Shown: piece after piece, positions 34,206-42,401 of the stretch | How the letters are laid out: each line of letters begins with the position of its first letter | How positions within the stretch are numbered: the first letter of the stretch is position 1 | Assembly: GCF_007993935.1 (NCBI RefSeq) | Contig: NZ_VITY01000025.1 | Span: 1-45,435, forward strand | DNA from: Bradyrhizobium macuxiense | GTDB taxonomy: Bacteria > Pseudomonadota > Alphaproteobacteria > Rhizobiales > Xanthobacteraceae | DNA: 45,435 nucleotides | Reading direction: 5' to 3' | Program-made: the position numbers and the translations under genes | The notes under the pieces: model-generated | Told to the model about the DNA's origin: nothing | Database searches by the model: none | What the model saw: the letters and a program-made list of their open reading frames with translations, nothing else

Positions 34206-36164
34206 TCACAATCCGAGATCGTCGCCGGGATCGAGCGATGCCTGGCGCGCAACGCCCTGCATCATGTCGTTCATGCGCCTGATCCGCGGGGCATCTTCAT
34301 CGAGTTCGTCGGCCAAGTCAGACGCGAACTCGTTGTCGAGCGGTTCCTTCGTTTCCAAAGTGTCGCGAACCAGTTCCGGTTGCCGCCGGCGGTCGGCGGT
34401 TTTCGGATCCTCCACGTCCGCCTGGTTGTCGGGCGGCGGCAGCGGCCGTGAACTCCAATCGTCCGGCCGGTTGTTGTTGGCCTTAGTCAGCGCCGGCGGC
34501 GCCAGGATGCGCTCCTCGAAACGCCTGTCCTCGTAATAACGCGCCTTCTTGGCCCGGATCGGATGGAGGCCCGACATCATGACAATCTCGTCCGATGGCT
34601 GGAGCTGCATCATCTCACCGGGCGTCAGCAGTGGGCGGGCGGTCTCTGACCGCGACACCATGAGGTGACCGAGCCAAGGCGCCAGCCGGCTGCCGGCATA
34701 ATTCTTCATCGCCTTCATCTCGGTCGCCATCCCCAATGCGTCCGAGACCCGCTTCGCCGTCCTTTCGTCGTTGGTCGCGAAGCTGACCCGGACGTGACAG
34801 TTGTCGAGGATCGAGTTGTTTGGCCCGTAGGCCTTCTCGATCTGGTTCAGCGACTGGGCGATCAGGAAGCTCTTGATGCCGTAACCCGCCATGAAGGCGA
34901 GCGCCGACTCAAAGAAGTCGAGCCGACCGAGCGCAGGGAATTCGTCGAGCATCAGGAGAAGCCGGCGCCGGCCGGCCTTGGCCTTAAGATCCTCGGTCAG
35001 GCGGCGGCCGATCTGGTTGAGGATCAGCCGGATCAGCGGCTTGGTGCGATTGATGTCTGATGGCGGCACGACGAGATAGAGCGTGGTCGCTCGCTCTCCG
35101 CCGACGATGTCGGTGATCCGCCAGTCGCAGCGCCGCGTCACCTCCGCCACGACGGGATCTCGGTATAGGCCCAGAAACGACATCGCGGTGCTCAGGACAC
35201 CGGAGCGTTCATTGCCGGACTTGTTCAGCAGTTCGCGCGCGGCGGAGGCGACGACAGGATGGACGCCGGCCTCGCCGAGATGCGCCGTCCGCATCATCGC
35301 GGCGAGCGTCGATTCGATCGGCCGCCTTGGATCGGACAGGAAGGCCGCGACGCCGGCGAGCGTCTTGTCCTCCTCGGCGTAAAGGACATGGAGGATCGCA
35401 CCGACCAACAGTGCGTGGCTGGTCTTCTCCCAATGGTTCCGCTTCTCGAGGCTGCCCTCCGGGTCGACCAGGATGTCGGCGATGTTCTGGACGTCGCGCA
35501 CCTCCCACTCGCCGTGTCGGACTTCCAGCAACGGGTTGTATGCTGACGACCTCGCATTGGTCGGATCAAACAGAAGAACGCGGCCATGCCGCGCCCGGAA
35601 ACCGGCGGTGAGCTGCCAGTTCTCGCCCTTGATGTCATGCACGATCGCCGAGCCGGGCCAGGTCAGCAGCGATGGGATGACGAGCCCGACGCCCTTACCA
35701 CTCCGGGTCGGCGCGAAGCACAGGACGTGCTCCGGTCCATCATGGCGGAGATAGGCGCGCTCGAACCGGCCGAGCACCACGCCGTCGGGCCCGAGCAGGC
35801 CAGCCTGCTCGATCTCCTTCGCCTTAGCCCACCGTGCCGAGCCATAGGTCTCGGCATTCTTCGCTTCGCGGGCGCGCCAGACCGACATACCGATCGCGAC
35901 CGCCGCAGCGATGATGCCGCCGGATGCTGCGATGGTGGCGCCCTCGATGAAGATCTGTGGCGCATAAGCATCGTAGGCATACCACCACCAGAGGAAAGCG
36001 GGCGGGAGGTAGAACGGAAAATGGATCAGTTCGAACCAGGGTCGCCCGAGTTCGGCTTGAAAGCCCAGCCGCCAGGCCGTCCATTCCGTCGCGGTCCAGA
36101 ACGTCAACAGGACGATCGCCAAGACAGTGATGACCTGGCCCCAGAGAATCTTGGTTGCGGACAT
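34206..36164 (-). CDS. traG: TraG/VirD4 coupling protein
   Basis: This is a type IV coupling ATPase, 652 aa, which links the relaxosome to the secretion channel at the inner membrane. Two or three N-terminal membrane segments (about 9-25, 48-62 and 76-93) are followed by the Walker A motif PTRSGKGV (152-159), which opens the VirD4 nucleotide-binding domain. Walker B is RRRLLLMLDEFPALG near residue 400. It is full length and seems intact. It follows the relaxase gene by 42 bases and precedes the RHH gene by seven. Because trb genes are missing, it would need a channel provided by another element. Confidence 0.93.
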   Translation of the reverse strand: MSATKILWGQVITVLAIVLLTFWTATEWTAWRLGFQAELGRPWFELIHFPFYLPPAFLWWWYAYDAYAPQIFIEGATIAASGGIIAAAVAIGMSVWRAREAKNAETYGSARWAKAKEIEQAGLLGPDGVVLGRFERAYLRHDGPEHVLCFAPTRSGKGVGLVIPSLLTWPGSAIVHDIKGENWQLTAGFRARHGRVLLFDPTNARSSAYNPLLEVRHGEWEVRDVQNIADILVDPEGSLEKRNHWEKTSHALLVGAILHVLYAEEDKTLAGVAAFLSDPRRPIESTLAAMMRTAHLGEAGVHPVVASAARELLNKSGNERSGVLSTAMSFLGLYRDPVVAEVTRRCDWRITDIVGGERATTLYLVVPPSDINRTKPLIRLILNQIGRRLTEDLKAKAGRRRLLLMLDEFPALGRLDFFESALAFMAGYGIKSFLIAQSLNQIEKAYGPNNSILDNCHVRVSFATNDERTAKRVSDALGMATEMKAMKNYAGSRLAPWLGHLMVSRSETARPLLTPGEMMQLQPSDEIVMMSGLHPIRAKKARYYEDRRFEERILAPPALTKANNNRPDDWSSRPLPPPDNQADVEDPKTADRRRQPELVRDTLETKEPLDNEFASDLADELDEDAPRIRRMNDMMQGVARQASLDPGDDLGL

Positions 36165-36206
36165 GGCGGCCGCCCTTTCCTTAAATTCGGTGATTGGAGG
36201 GATGGC

Positions 36207-37946
36207 TCACAGGCCGAGCCCCCTGCTGCGTCCAAAACCCCAATCGACGCCACCGTCATCGCGGGCGACGCCGGAGACATGTCGGCCGAGTTGCTTCTCG
36301 ATTGAGGGCGTCCAAGGCACGAGCTGGAAGCCGAGACCATCGTCGATCATCGCGAAGCGGCCGGAGGCGAGCGCGAAGCGCTGCCGATAGGTGCCGGCGA
36401 CATATTCGCCGGCGGCTGACGGATTGAACGGCTGGCCCGTCTCGGCCGCGAGCTGGCTACCTAGAGCCTCTAACTCCCGGCGGCGCAGCGTGCCGATGAG
36501 GTTCTTCGCGAACACCAAACCGCGCGCCTGGCGCTCGGCGAGACCTTGCTCGATGAGCTGCTCGGCTCGCCGTTCCATGGCTTGCCGGACATCGGCGCCG
36601 AAGCCGGCCTGACCAAGTGCCACCGGATCGCGCGCGACCGCCTGCCGATCGAGCCATGTCGCACCACTTGCCGTCACCTGCGCTTCAATCGACAGATCCG
36701 AACGGACGGCCAGGGCCACGCGACGCTGCCCTCGCGCGTCGTCGAATTTGCGCAGTTCGACGATCGAGCCCGGTGCGCTGTCGCCGGCGGCGTCAAGATC
36801 GGGGACCCTGATATGGTGGCTCCGGCCGTCGACGCCATCGACCACCGCATAGGCGGTCCCCTTCAGTTCATCATCGAGACCGCGATCGACGAGGCGTCCG
36901 ATGACGGGGACGTCGAGGCTTTCGCCTGATAGCACGTAGCTCGCGGTCCCGCGCGCGATGCCGCGTTCGGTCAGACTGCGGTGGATACGTTTGATGATGT
37001 CGCCGCGGTCGCCGAGCTCGCGCAAGGTCGTCTCTGCGGCCTCGTCCATGACCCATTGGCCTGGCCCGACTTGATGCGCAAGACCGAGGCTCTCCAGGCG
37101 CCGCAGCCGGCCGACCTTCAGCGCGTGGAACTGATCGGGCTGCTGCGTCCGATCGGGCGCAAGGTCGATGACGCCGTACCGGTCTGCGTCGCGAAAAAGC
37201 TGGCGATCGAGTTGTGTCCAGCGCTCGGCTTCGACCTGGCGCTCGAGTGAGCGGCGAATATCGAGATCGGAGCGTAGTCCGAGCTCCTGTGTGACCAGGT
37301 CCTGCCCGCGAGCGCGCATCCCCTCCTTGATGTAGGCGCGGGAGATCACGAGGTCCTGACCATCCTCGGCGACGCCGCGCACGAGGATGTGGATGTGCGG
37401 ATGCTGGGTATTCCAGTGATCGACGGCAACCCAGTCGACCTTCGTGCCGAGGTCCAATTCCATTTGGCCGATCAGCTCGCGGGCGAAACCCTTGAGATCG
37501 GCCATCTCCGACGCGTCCTCCGGCGAGACGATGAAGCGGAAATGGTGCCGGTCGCCCTCGCAGCGCTCGGCGAAGGCCTTCGGATCGGCGTCATCGCTCT
37601 CAGGGCCGAACAGGTTGGCCTTCTCCCCGTCCCGGGTGACACCCTCGCGCCGCAGATACCCGAGGTGCGCGGCGAGCGGCGCCGAGCGCGCCGTATGGCG
37701 GACGACGCGGGTCTTGATCGTCACCAGGCGCGAGCGGCCTGTGAGAAGTCGGTTCGCCCGTTCACTGGCGACCCGGCCGCGGCCGAAGCGCGAATGACGA
37801 TGGCTGGTGAGGCGGCCGGCTCGCGAAACGCCGCCGCCCGCGCGCTTCGCGGCAGCCAGCGCCTGCGCGATGAAGGGCTTGGCGCGCTGGCTCCGTGAGG
37901 AGCGGACGCGGCCGGGCCTTGGCTGAAAGTCGTTCTCCTCAGCCAT
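36207..37946 (-). CDS. VirD2-type relaxase with DUF3363 domain
   Basis: This is a DNA relaxase of 579 aa for conjugative nicking. The start at 37946 (MAEENDFQPRPGR) is the usual family start; upstream in-frame codons run into the repeat region. HLGYLRREGV includes the probable nicking Tyr97. QHPHIHILVRG (His182, His184, His186) is the three-His metal motif. The rest is the DUF3363 domain found in rhizobial ICE relaxases, including FARELIGQMELDLGTKVDWVAVDHWNT just before the His motif. The gene is intact. Its upstream region has a set of short direct and inverted repeats that could be the transfer origin. Confidence 0.9.
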   Translation of the reverse strand: MAEENDFQPRPGRVRSSRSQRAKPFIAQALAAAKRAGGGVSRAGRLTSHRHSRFGRGRVASERANRLLTGRSRLVTIKTRVVRHTARSAPLAAHLGYLRREGVTRDGEKANLFGPESDDADPKAFAERCEGDRHHFRFIVSPEDASEMADLKGFARELIGQMELDLGTKVDWVAVDHWNTQHPHIHILVRGVAEDGQDLVISRAYIKEGMRARGQDLVTQELGLRSDLDIRRSLERQVEAERWTQLDRQLFRDADRYGVIDLAPDRTQQPDQFHALKVGRLRRLESLGLAHQVGPGQWVMDEAAETTLRELGDRGDIIKRIHRSLTERGIARGTASYVLSGESLDVPVIGRLVDRGLDDELKGTAYAVVDGVDGRSHHIRVPDLDAAGDSAPGSIVELRKFDDARGQRRVALAVRSDLSIEAQVTASGATWLDRQAVARDPVALGQAGFGADVRQAMERRAEQLIEQGLAERQARGLVFAKNLIGTLRRRELEALGSQLAAETGQPFNPSAAGEYVAGTYRQRFALASGRFAMIDDGLGFQLVPWTPSIEKQLGRHVSGVARDDGGVDWGFGRSRGLGL

Positions 37947-38497
37947 GGCCAGCCTCGGCAATGTGAGAAATGCAGAATCCGCGCAATGAGTTGATGGTAC
38001 GACGCACATTGCATGCCGAAGCCGCACATTGGCCGATCAAAGAGAAACAGGCACAAAAAACGACGACCGACCGAGCCGCACATTGCGGCCTTTTATCTCG
38101 CCCTCTTAATCGGTCGTGTCGTCTCTCTGATCTCACCCATTCTCGTTTCCTTTCTCGTTTGCGACAAGGCCCTCTGCGCCACGCTTGAACGCGCTTGTCC
38201 ACCACAGCCACGAGTCCCGGTGCGCCGCGCACTCTTCCGCGCTCAGCGACGGGGATGTTCGGCTGCAACGCGGCAGCACGCGAACCGTCGCGGCGCAATT
38301 TTCCATCGGCATGACGGAGCCACATCACAGGCATTCGTGCGTGGTCCAGGTTGCACTTGACGTGCGTGGCCACAGGCAAGATAGCGTGCGTTCCGTCGTC
38401 GTTGATCTGCACCAGGTCTCGTCCGCTCGTGGCGGAGCTCCGTGTTCAAAGCCTTGTTCAAAGCATCGCGGTCATCGGGTCATTGATCTGCACTCGG
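37947..38497. other. gene-poor region upstream of relaxase, oriT candidate
   Basis: CGCACATTG occurs as direct repeats at 38003-38011, 38023-38031 and 38077-38085, and CAATGTG lies inverted at 37959-37965. No gene is supported, although a minus-strand frame of 157 codons spans most of it. Sequence further right contains two copies of TTGATCTGCAC (about 38402 and 38484). Confidence 0.45.
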
Positions 38498-38860
38498 TTA
38501 GCGGTGGGCTCCGAGCAGCTTGCGCTCCTTGGTCGCCGTGCGCGCGCCGACGTCCGCCGGCGATGCGGTTGGATCGCCGCAGTAGAACGTGCCGTCGACC
38601 CACATCGCATGCATGATCACGGCGAGCTTACGGGCCACCGCAACGGTCGCCTTGGAGCAATTCCGGATGCAGCCAGGGTGACAGCGAACCGGCCTCATGA
38701 CCGACGCGCCGCAGCCGCCCCAGATAGGGTTTGAGCGCCAGCTTGATCGCCTCCGGATCGGTCACCACCGCCGTCTCCACCATCACCTTGCCCTTGTCGT
38801 CCACCACGCACATCGCCGTCTCGTCCATGCCGACATCCAGGCCACAGAAGAATTCCATCG
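38498..38860 (-). mobile_element. internally deleted IS110-family transposase
   Basis: The 5' part, MEFFCGLDVGMDETAMCVV through GHEAGSLSPWLHPELLQ, is the N terminus of an IS110 transposase with the first Asp and Glu of its DEDD site. It is joined directly, with a frame change near 38655, to TVAVARKLAVIMHAMW then DGTFYCGDPTASPADVGAR, ending KERKLLGAH, the C terminus of the same family. About 200 central codons, with the rest of the catalytic site, are missing. The element cannot transpose alone. It separates the lytic transglycosylase from the relaxase. Confidence 0.8.
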
Positions 38861-39159
38861 CGCGCCTCCCACGTTGCAGAGACGACAGCGGTGGCGACGC
38901 AACCGCGCCGTTTGATGGTCGCTCGCCGGGTTTTCCACCGCCAGACCGATTACGGGCGGCACTCGTTCGGTCGTTGCCTCCTCGTCTCCGTCCCCAGCTC
39001 TTTCCTCTTCGCAGACGTGCGCTGAGACACGCTTGAGCACGAATTCGCAACTGATGGCAGCGGCAAGCGGCCATCGCGCGACCAATGAGCAGATGTCTGC
39101 AGCATGGGTGCTCGCCGATGTGCATGGATCTGGGTTTTCATGTTGGCGAAGCGGTGCAG
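38861..39159. other. region between IS110 remnant and transglycosylase
   Basis: A minus-strand frame starting at 39163 overlaps the transglycosylase stop as ATGA and could be a short coupled gene (MTAPLRQHENPDP...), but its composition degenerates into Arg/Cys-rich sequence toward the IS110 remnant. I treat it as unproven. Confidence 0.3.
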
Positions 39160-39879
39160 TCATTGCGATCGTCCTGAGGTCGAGACCGCGACGAACAGGC
39201 CTTCCGACTGCGGCGCGATGGCCGAGAGATCGTGCACGGGAACGGCAGCCCGCACGTCATTCGCTGGTGGATCGGGTGTTACTCGCACGGCAGACGATAG
39301 CCTTTCAGCGCGCCCGAAAAAGAGCGGCGCCCGCGTCCAGGATGAAAGAGAAGAGGCCGCGACGAGGAGAGGTCCTGGCGTGCTCTCCGCATCGACAAAA
39401 GGGACGATGGCCGCGACATAGGCGACCGTCTCGGCGGGCAGCGGGCGATGTCTATCGCGAAAATCCTCGTAGCGACCGGGACCTGCATTGTAGGCCGCGA
39501 GGAAACCCGGCGAGCCGTAGCGGTCGTGCAACTCGCGAAGGAAAGCGGCGCCGGCGAGGATGTTGTCATGCGGCTCGAAGGGATCGCGTCCGAGACCGTA
39601 GCGCGCCCGCATGTCCTCCCAGGTCTTGGGCATGAGTTGCATCAGACCGAGCGCGCCTTTGGGCGACACGGCGCGCCGGTCGCCGCCGCTCTCGATCCGC
39701 ATGACGGCGCGGATCCAGGCTGCCGGAATGCCAAACCGCCGCGCGGCTTCCGCTACATGAGCGGCATAGCGATCGCTTGCCTGTTGACGTTGCACCACTG
39801 CTGCCTGCGCTGACAACGCTGGCGTTGGCCCGCCAATCACCAGCAGGCAGGCAAGCAGTAGAATGGCAAAACCCGCCAT
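39160..39879 (-). CDS. conjugation lytic transglycosylase
   Basis: This is an SLT-type peptidoglycan lytic transglycosylase, which opens the cell wall for the transfer channel. From ATG 39879, preceded by GGAG, it is 239 aa with a signal peptide (AILLLACLLVIGG...ALSAQA). The SLT domain follows: AVMRIESGGDRRAVSPKGA with the catalytic Glu, LGLMQLMPKTW, and FLAAYNAGPGRYEDFRDR. The C-terminal 80 residues have no family match. Longer in-frame starts up to 40080 lack support. It sits between DUF736 and the relaxase in the order usual for this ICE type. Confidence 0.85.
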   Translation of the reverse strand: MAGFAILLLACLLVIGGPTPALSAQAAVVQRQQASDRYAAHVAEAARRFGIPAAWIRAVMRIESGGDRRAVSPKGALGLMQLMPKTWEDMRARYGLGRDPFEPHDNILAGAAFLRELHDRYGSPGFLAAYNAGPGRYEDFRDRHRPLPAETVAYVAAIVPFVDAESTPGPLLVAASSLSSWTRAPLFFGRAERLSSAVRVTPDPPANDVRAAVPVHDLSAIAPQSEGLFVAVSTSGRSQ

Positions 39880-40084
39880 GTCTCCGCCATAACGTGAGCA
39901 AGCCATCGTGCTCGCGCCCAGCAAGGATGTGCGCGGTTCGCCAGCCTGCGGCCGCCCGTGACCGCCGCCGTGCACGACGGCCAACCGACGCTTAAGCTGG
40001 GCGAGGCAATGTGATGACGCGAACAAGGAAACGAAGCTTTGATGCGCCTTGTTGCCGGCACGCGTGACGAGCCCCTGCATGCGA

Positions 40085-40420
40085 TCAATCCCGCTCGGCG
40101 CGTTGGGGCTGACGATTCCAGTTCAGCGTCCAGACCGATTTGTCCTCGCCGGATTGGAAGAGATTGGCGCGGATCGGCCGCGGCAGCGTGGGATCGTCGA
40201 TGATCAGCGAAACATAGTCGCCGGCCTTCTGGCCGGTGCGCTTCCAGCCCGCGCCGATCTCGGGCCCTTCGCCATCGCCGAGGCGAATGCGGTAGTCCGG
40301 CGCGTTCTCGGCATCTGAGGATTCGGCCGGGACGAGGGTGAGAATCCGCTCGAAGAAAAGCGTTTCAATGCGTCCAGTGAAACCGGACTTCTCGCGGGTG
40401 AACTGACCGATTTGCGCCAT
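40085..40420 (-). CDS. DUF736 family protein
   Basis: This is a 111-aa protein starting MAQIGQFTREKSGFTGRIETL, the near-invariant beginning of DUF736, with APDYRIRLGDGEGPEIGAGWKR and YVSLIIDDP as further family segments. It is a small cytoplasmic protein of unknown function, found almost only in plasmid and ICE transfer regions of alphaproteobacteria. Its start lies 35 bases after the peptidase stop, so it shares the operon. Confidence 0.9.
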   Translation of the reverse strand: MAQIGQFTREKSGFTGRIETLFFERILTLVPAESSDAENAPDYRIRLGDGEGPEIGAGWKRTGQKAGDYVSLIIDDPTLPRPIRANLFQSGEDKSVWTLNWNRQPQRAERD

Positions 40421-40455
40421 GGGAAAGCTCCTTGGTTGGCGGGGTGGGAAGCGGG

Positions 40456-41001
40456 TCAATCGGTCGCGGCGCGCCAGACGAAGCGGCCGTCGCCGGCCTC
40501 GTCGGTCCAAAGCGGGACCGCGCGTGCGACGATCGATGTGACGGGGAGCGAGCCGAAATAGCGGCCGTCCAGGCTGTCCGGGACGGTCGGGTTCATGAGG
40601 AAGACCTCACCCGGCTGGAGGGTGATGCAACCGCTCCAGCGCGGCAGAGGACGGCCGAGATGGTCGCGATCGTGTGCGGCGCCGACATCGACATCATCGA
40701 CGCTGACGGTGTCGCCCGACCGGCACACTGTCTGCCCGGGCAGCGCCATGACATGCTTGAGCAGCGGCACATTTTTCGGAAGAAAGCCGCCATCAGCGAG
40801 AAAGCTCGCGATCGGCTCTGGTGGGCGCACCACGACCAGTTCCAAGGCGCGCAGCCGTCCTGCCGGATGCAGCGTGTAGAAGCCCGTCGGCGTGCTTGCG
40901 GTGGCGTTCCAGATCAGCCGCGGCGCAGGATGAAGGAATCCCAGGCCGCTGGCGGCGAGCATTGGTATGCACGTCAGCACGATGTAGCCGAAGCGGGTCA
41001 T
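40456..41001 (-). CDS. traF: TraF-like S26 family signal peptidase
   Basis: This is a 181-aa membrane-anchored serine peptidase of the S26/TraF group that matures pilin in conjugation systems. The N-terminal hydrophobic segment (YIVLTCIPMLAASGLGFL) is followed by the catalytic Ser36 in NATASTPTGFY and the general base Lys82 in LLKHVMALPGQ. The family end motif PDSLDGRYFGSLP is present. Its ATG overlaps the DUF2840 stop by four bases. With trb genes lost, its natural substrate (TrbC-type pilin) is absent from this window. Confidence 0.9.
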   Translation of the reverse strand: MTRFGYIVLTCIPMLAASGLGFLHPAPRLIWNATASTPTGFYTLHPAGRLRALELVVVRPPEPIASFLADGGFLPKNVPLLKHVMALPGQTVCRSGDTVSVDDVDVGAAHDRDHLGRPLPRWSGCITLQPGEVFLMNPTVPDSLDGRYFGSLPVTSIVARAVPLWTDEAGDGRFVWRAATD

Positions 41002-41516
41002 GGCGTGACGCTCCGGCGCTTAAGCCAGGCGACGTGCTGCTCACGGGTGTAGGCGCGCGGTGCGTGACCGGCGGCGAGGCGGTTGTGGAGATGCCGCCAG
41101 TATTCGGGCGCGGCGTCGGCCGGATCGATGGCGAGCGCCTCAATGGCATCGACCGCCTGCAACACGCGCTCGACCTTCGGCCAGCTATCGACGCGCAGCA
41201 GGATTTCGCCGCCGGGTCGCACGAAGGGCAACGTCTGAAAACGTTGGCCGGGCTCCACGGCGCGCACGATGTCCATGCGCGACACCACCGTGCCATAGTC
41301 GTTCGACGCCCAGCGGACGAAGCCGAAGATGCTGCCGGGCGTAAAGCTCGAGACGCTGCGGCGGCGGTCGAGGATCTTTTCTTCAGCGCGACGGCCGAAG
41401 CGCAACCAGTGCTCGATCCTCTTCTCGACCCAGGTCAGCTCGACATGCGTGAGCGCAACTCCGCGTCGATGCGAGGGCGGCACGGCACGCGGCGGCAAGG
41501 CCTCATTGTCGTTCAT
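40998..41516 (-). CDS. DUF2840 family protein
   Basis: This is a 172-aa protein with the DUF2840 pattern: THVELTWVEKRIEHWLRFGR, then RRRSVSSFTPGSIFGFVRWASNDYGTVVSRMDIVRA, and the C-terminal PEYWRHLHNRLAAGH. Its function is not known; the family is confined to ICE and plasmid operons between parA and traF, as here. It overlaps the RHH gene upstream by 14 bases and the peptidase gene downstream by four, so translation is coupled throughout. Confidence 0.88.
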   Translation of the reverse strand: MNDNEALPPRAVPPSHRRGVALTHVELTWVEKRIEHWLRFGRRAEEKILDRRRSVSSFTPGSIFGFVRWASNDYGTVVSRMDIVRAVEPGQRFQTLPFVRPGGEILLRVDSWPKVERVLQAVDAIEALAIDPADAAPEYWRHLHNRLAAGHAPRAYTREQHVAWLKRRSVTP

Positions 41517-41766
41517 GACGGCTCTCCGGTCTCAGTGGGAATTCTCGGGCCAGCAATTCGCGCAGCATGTTGGCGACGGTGACGCCGCGTTGGAACGCGG
41601 CGACCTTGATGCGACCGCGCAGCGCCGGCTTGACATCGATGGTTAGACGCGCGGTGTACCCCGCTGCGTCATTCATGCGACGCGGCGAGGTCGCGCCGGC
41701 CTTGATCCAGCGTTCGGCATTGCCGGGTCGCGATGTGAATCCGCGCTTGGTCGAACGTTCGCTCAT
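41503..41766 (-). CDS. ribbon-helix-helix protein beside parA
   Basis: This is an 87-aa protein. The C-terminal half has a ribbon-helix-helix pattern (YTARLTIDVKPALRGRIKVAAFQRGVTVANMLRELLARE) as in ParD/Arc-type DNA-binding partners of partition ATPases. ATG 41766 is preferred because it overlaps the ParA stop by four bases (ATGA). It likely takes the centromere-binding or autoregulatory part with the adjacent ParA. Confidence 0.82.
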   Translation of the reverse strand: MSERSTKRGFTSRPGNAERWIKAGATSPRRMNDAAGYTARLTIDVKPALRGRIKVAAFQRGVTVANMLRELLAREFPLRPESRHERQ

Positions 41767-42401
41767 GGCCCGCACCTCGCGACTTCGGCGGCGAGCGCGG
41801 CGATCTCGCGGGCAGCTGCACTCTGCTCGGCGAGCTCGAAGACGAGCCGGCCTGACTGCGCTGCGTCAGCGAAGACGACGCGCTGACCGATGGTGCTCGC
41901 GAGCACCGGCGGATCATGATCGGCGAGCGCCTCAGCCGTCCCGCGGGCGATGAGCGAGCGCGCGCCATAACAGTTGAGCACGAATCGAGCGGCGAGTTGC
42001 GGACGATGGAATCGGGCCTCACGCAGCAGAGACAACATCTCAGCCGACGCCCAGCCATCGAACGGCGACGGTTGCACGGGGATCAGCACGAGGTCGGCCG
42101 CCAGCAGTGCCGAACGTATCAGTCCAGCGACGCGCGGCGGTCCGTCAATGACAACGTGATCGGCAGTGCGCGCGATCTCCCGCGCCTCGCGATGAAGCGA
42201 TTCGCGGGCAAGGCCAACGACGCCGAACAGCCGTGAGACGTTCTCCCGCGCCCGCTGCTGTGACCAGTCCAGTGCCGAACCCTGCGGGTCGGCATCGATC
42301 AGGGTCACACGCTTTCCGCTCAGCGCCCATTCACCGGCGAGGTGCAGAGCGAGCGTGGTCTTGCCGACACCGCCCTTCTGGTTGAGCAGTGCGACAATCA
42401 T
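41763..42401 (-). CDS. parA: ParA-type partition ATPase
   Basis: This is a 212-aa deviant-Walker ATPase: KGGVGKTT at residues 9-16 with the signature lysine, LIDADPQGSALDW as the Walker A' region, and VVIDGPP as Walker B. The small size without an N-terminal HTH places it in the ParA type Ib / ParF-like class, which needs a separate DNA-binding partner, here the overlapping RHH gene. Its ATG overlaps the repA stop by four bases. It would segregate a replicating circular form of the element. Confidence 0.92.
   Translation of the reverse strand: MIVALLNQKGGVGKTTLALHLAGEWALSGKRVTLIDADPQGSALDWSQQRARENVSRLFGVVGLARESLHREAREIARTADHVVIDGPPRVAGLIRSALLAADLVLIPVQPSPFDGWASAEMLSLLREARFHRPQLAARFVLNCYGARSLIARGTAEALADHDPPVLASTIGQRVVFADAAQSGRLVFELAEQSAAAREIAALAAEVARCGP

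Noticed and set aside
37939..38412. Minus-strand frame of 157 codons upstream of the relaxase
   Set aside because: It overlaps the relaxase start and runs through the repeat array, has no ribosome binding site and no recognisable domain.
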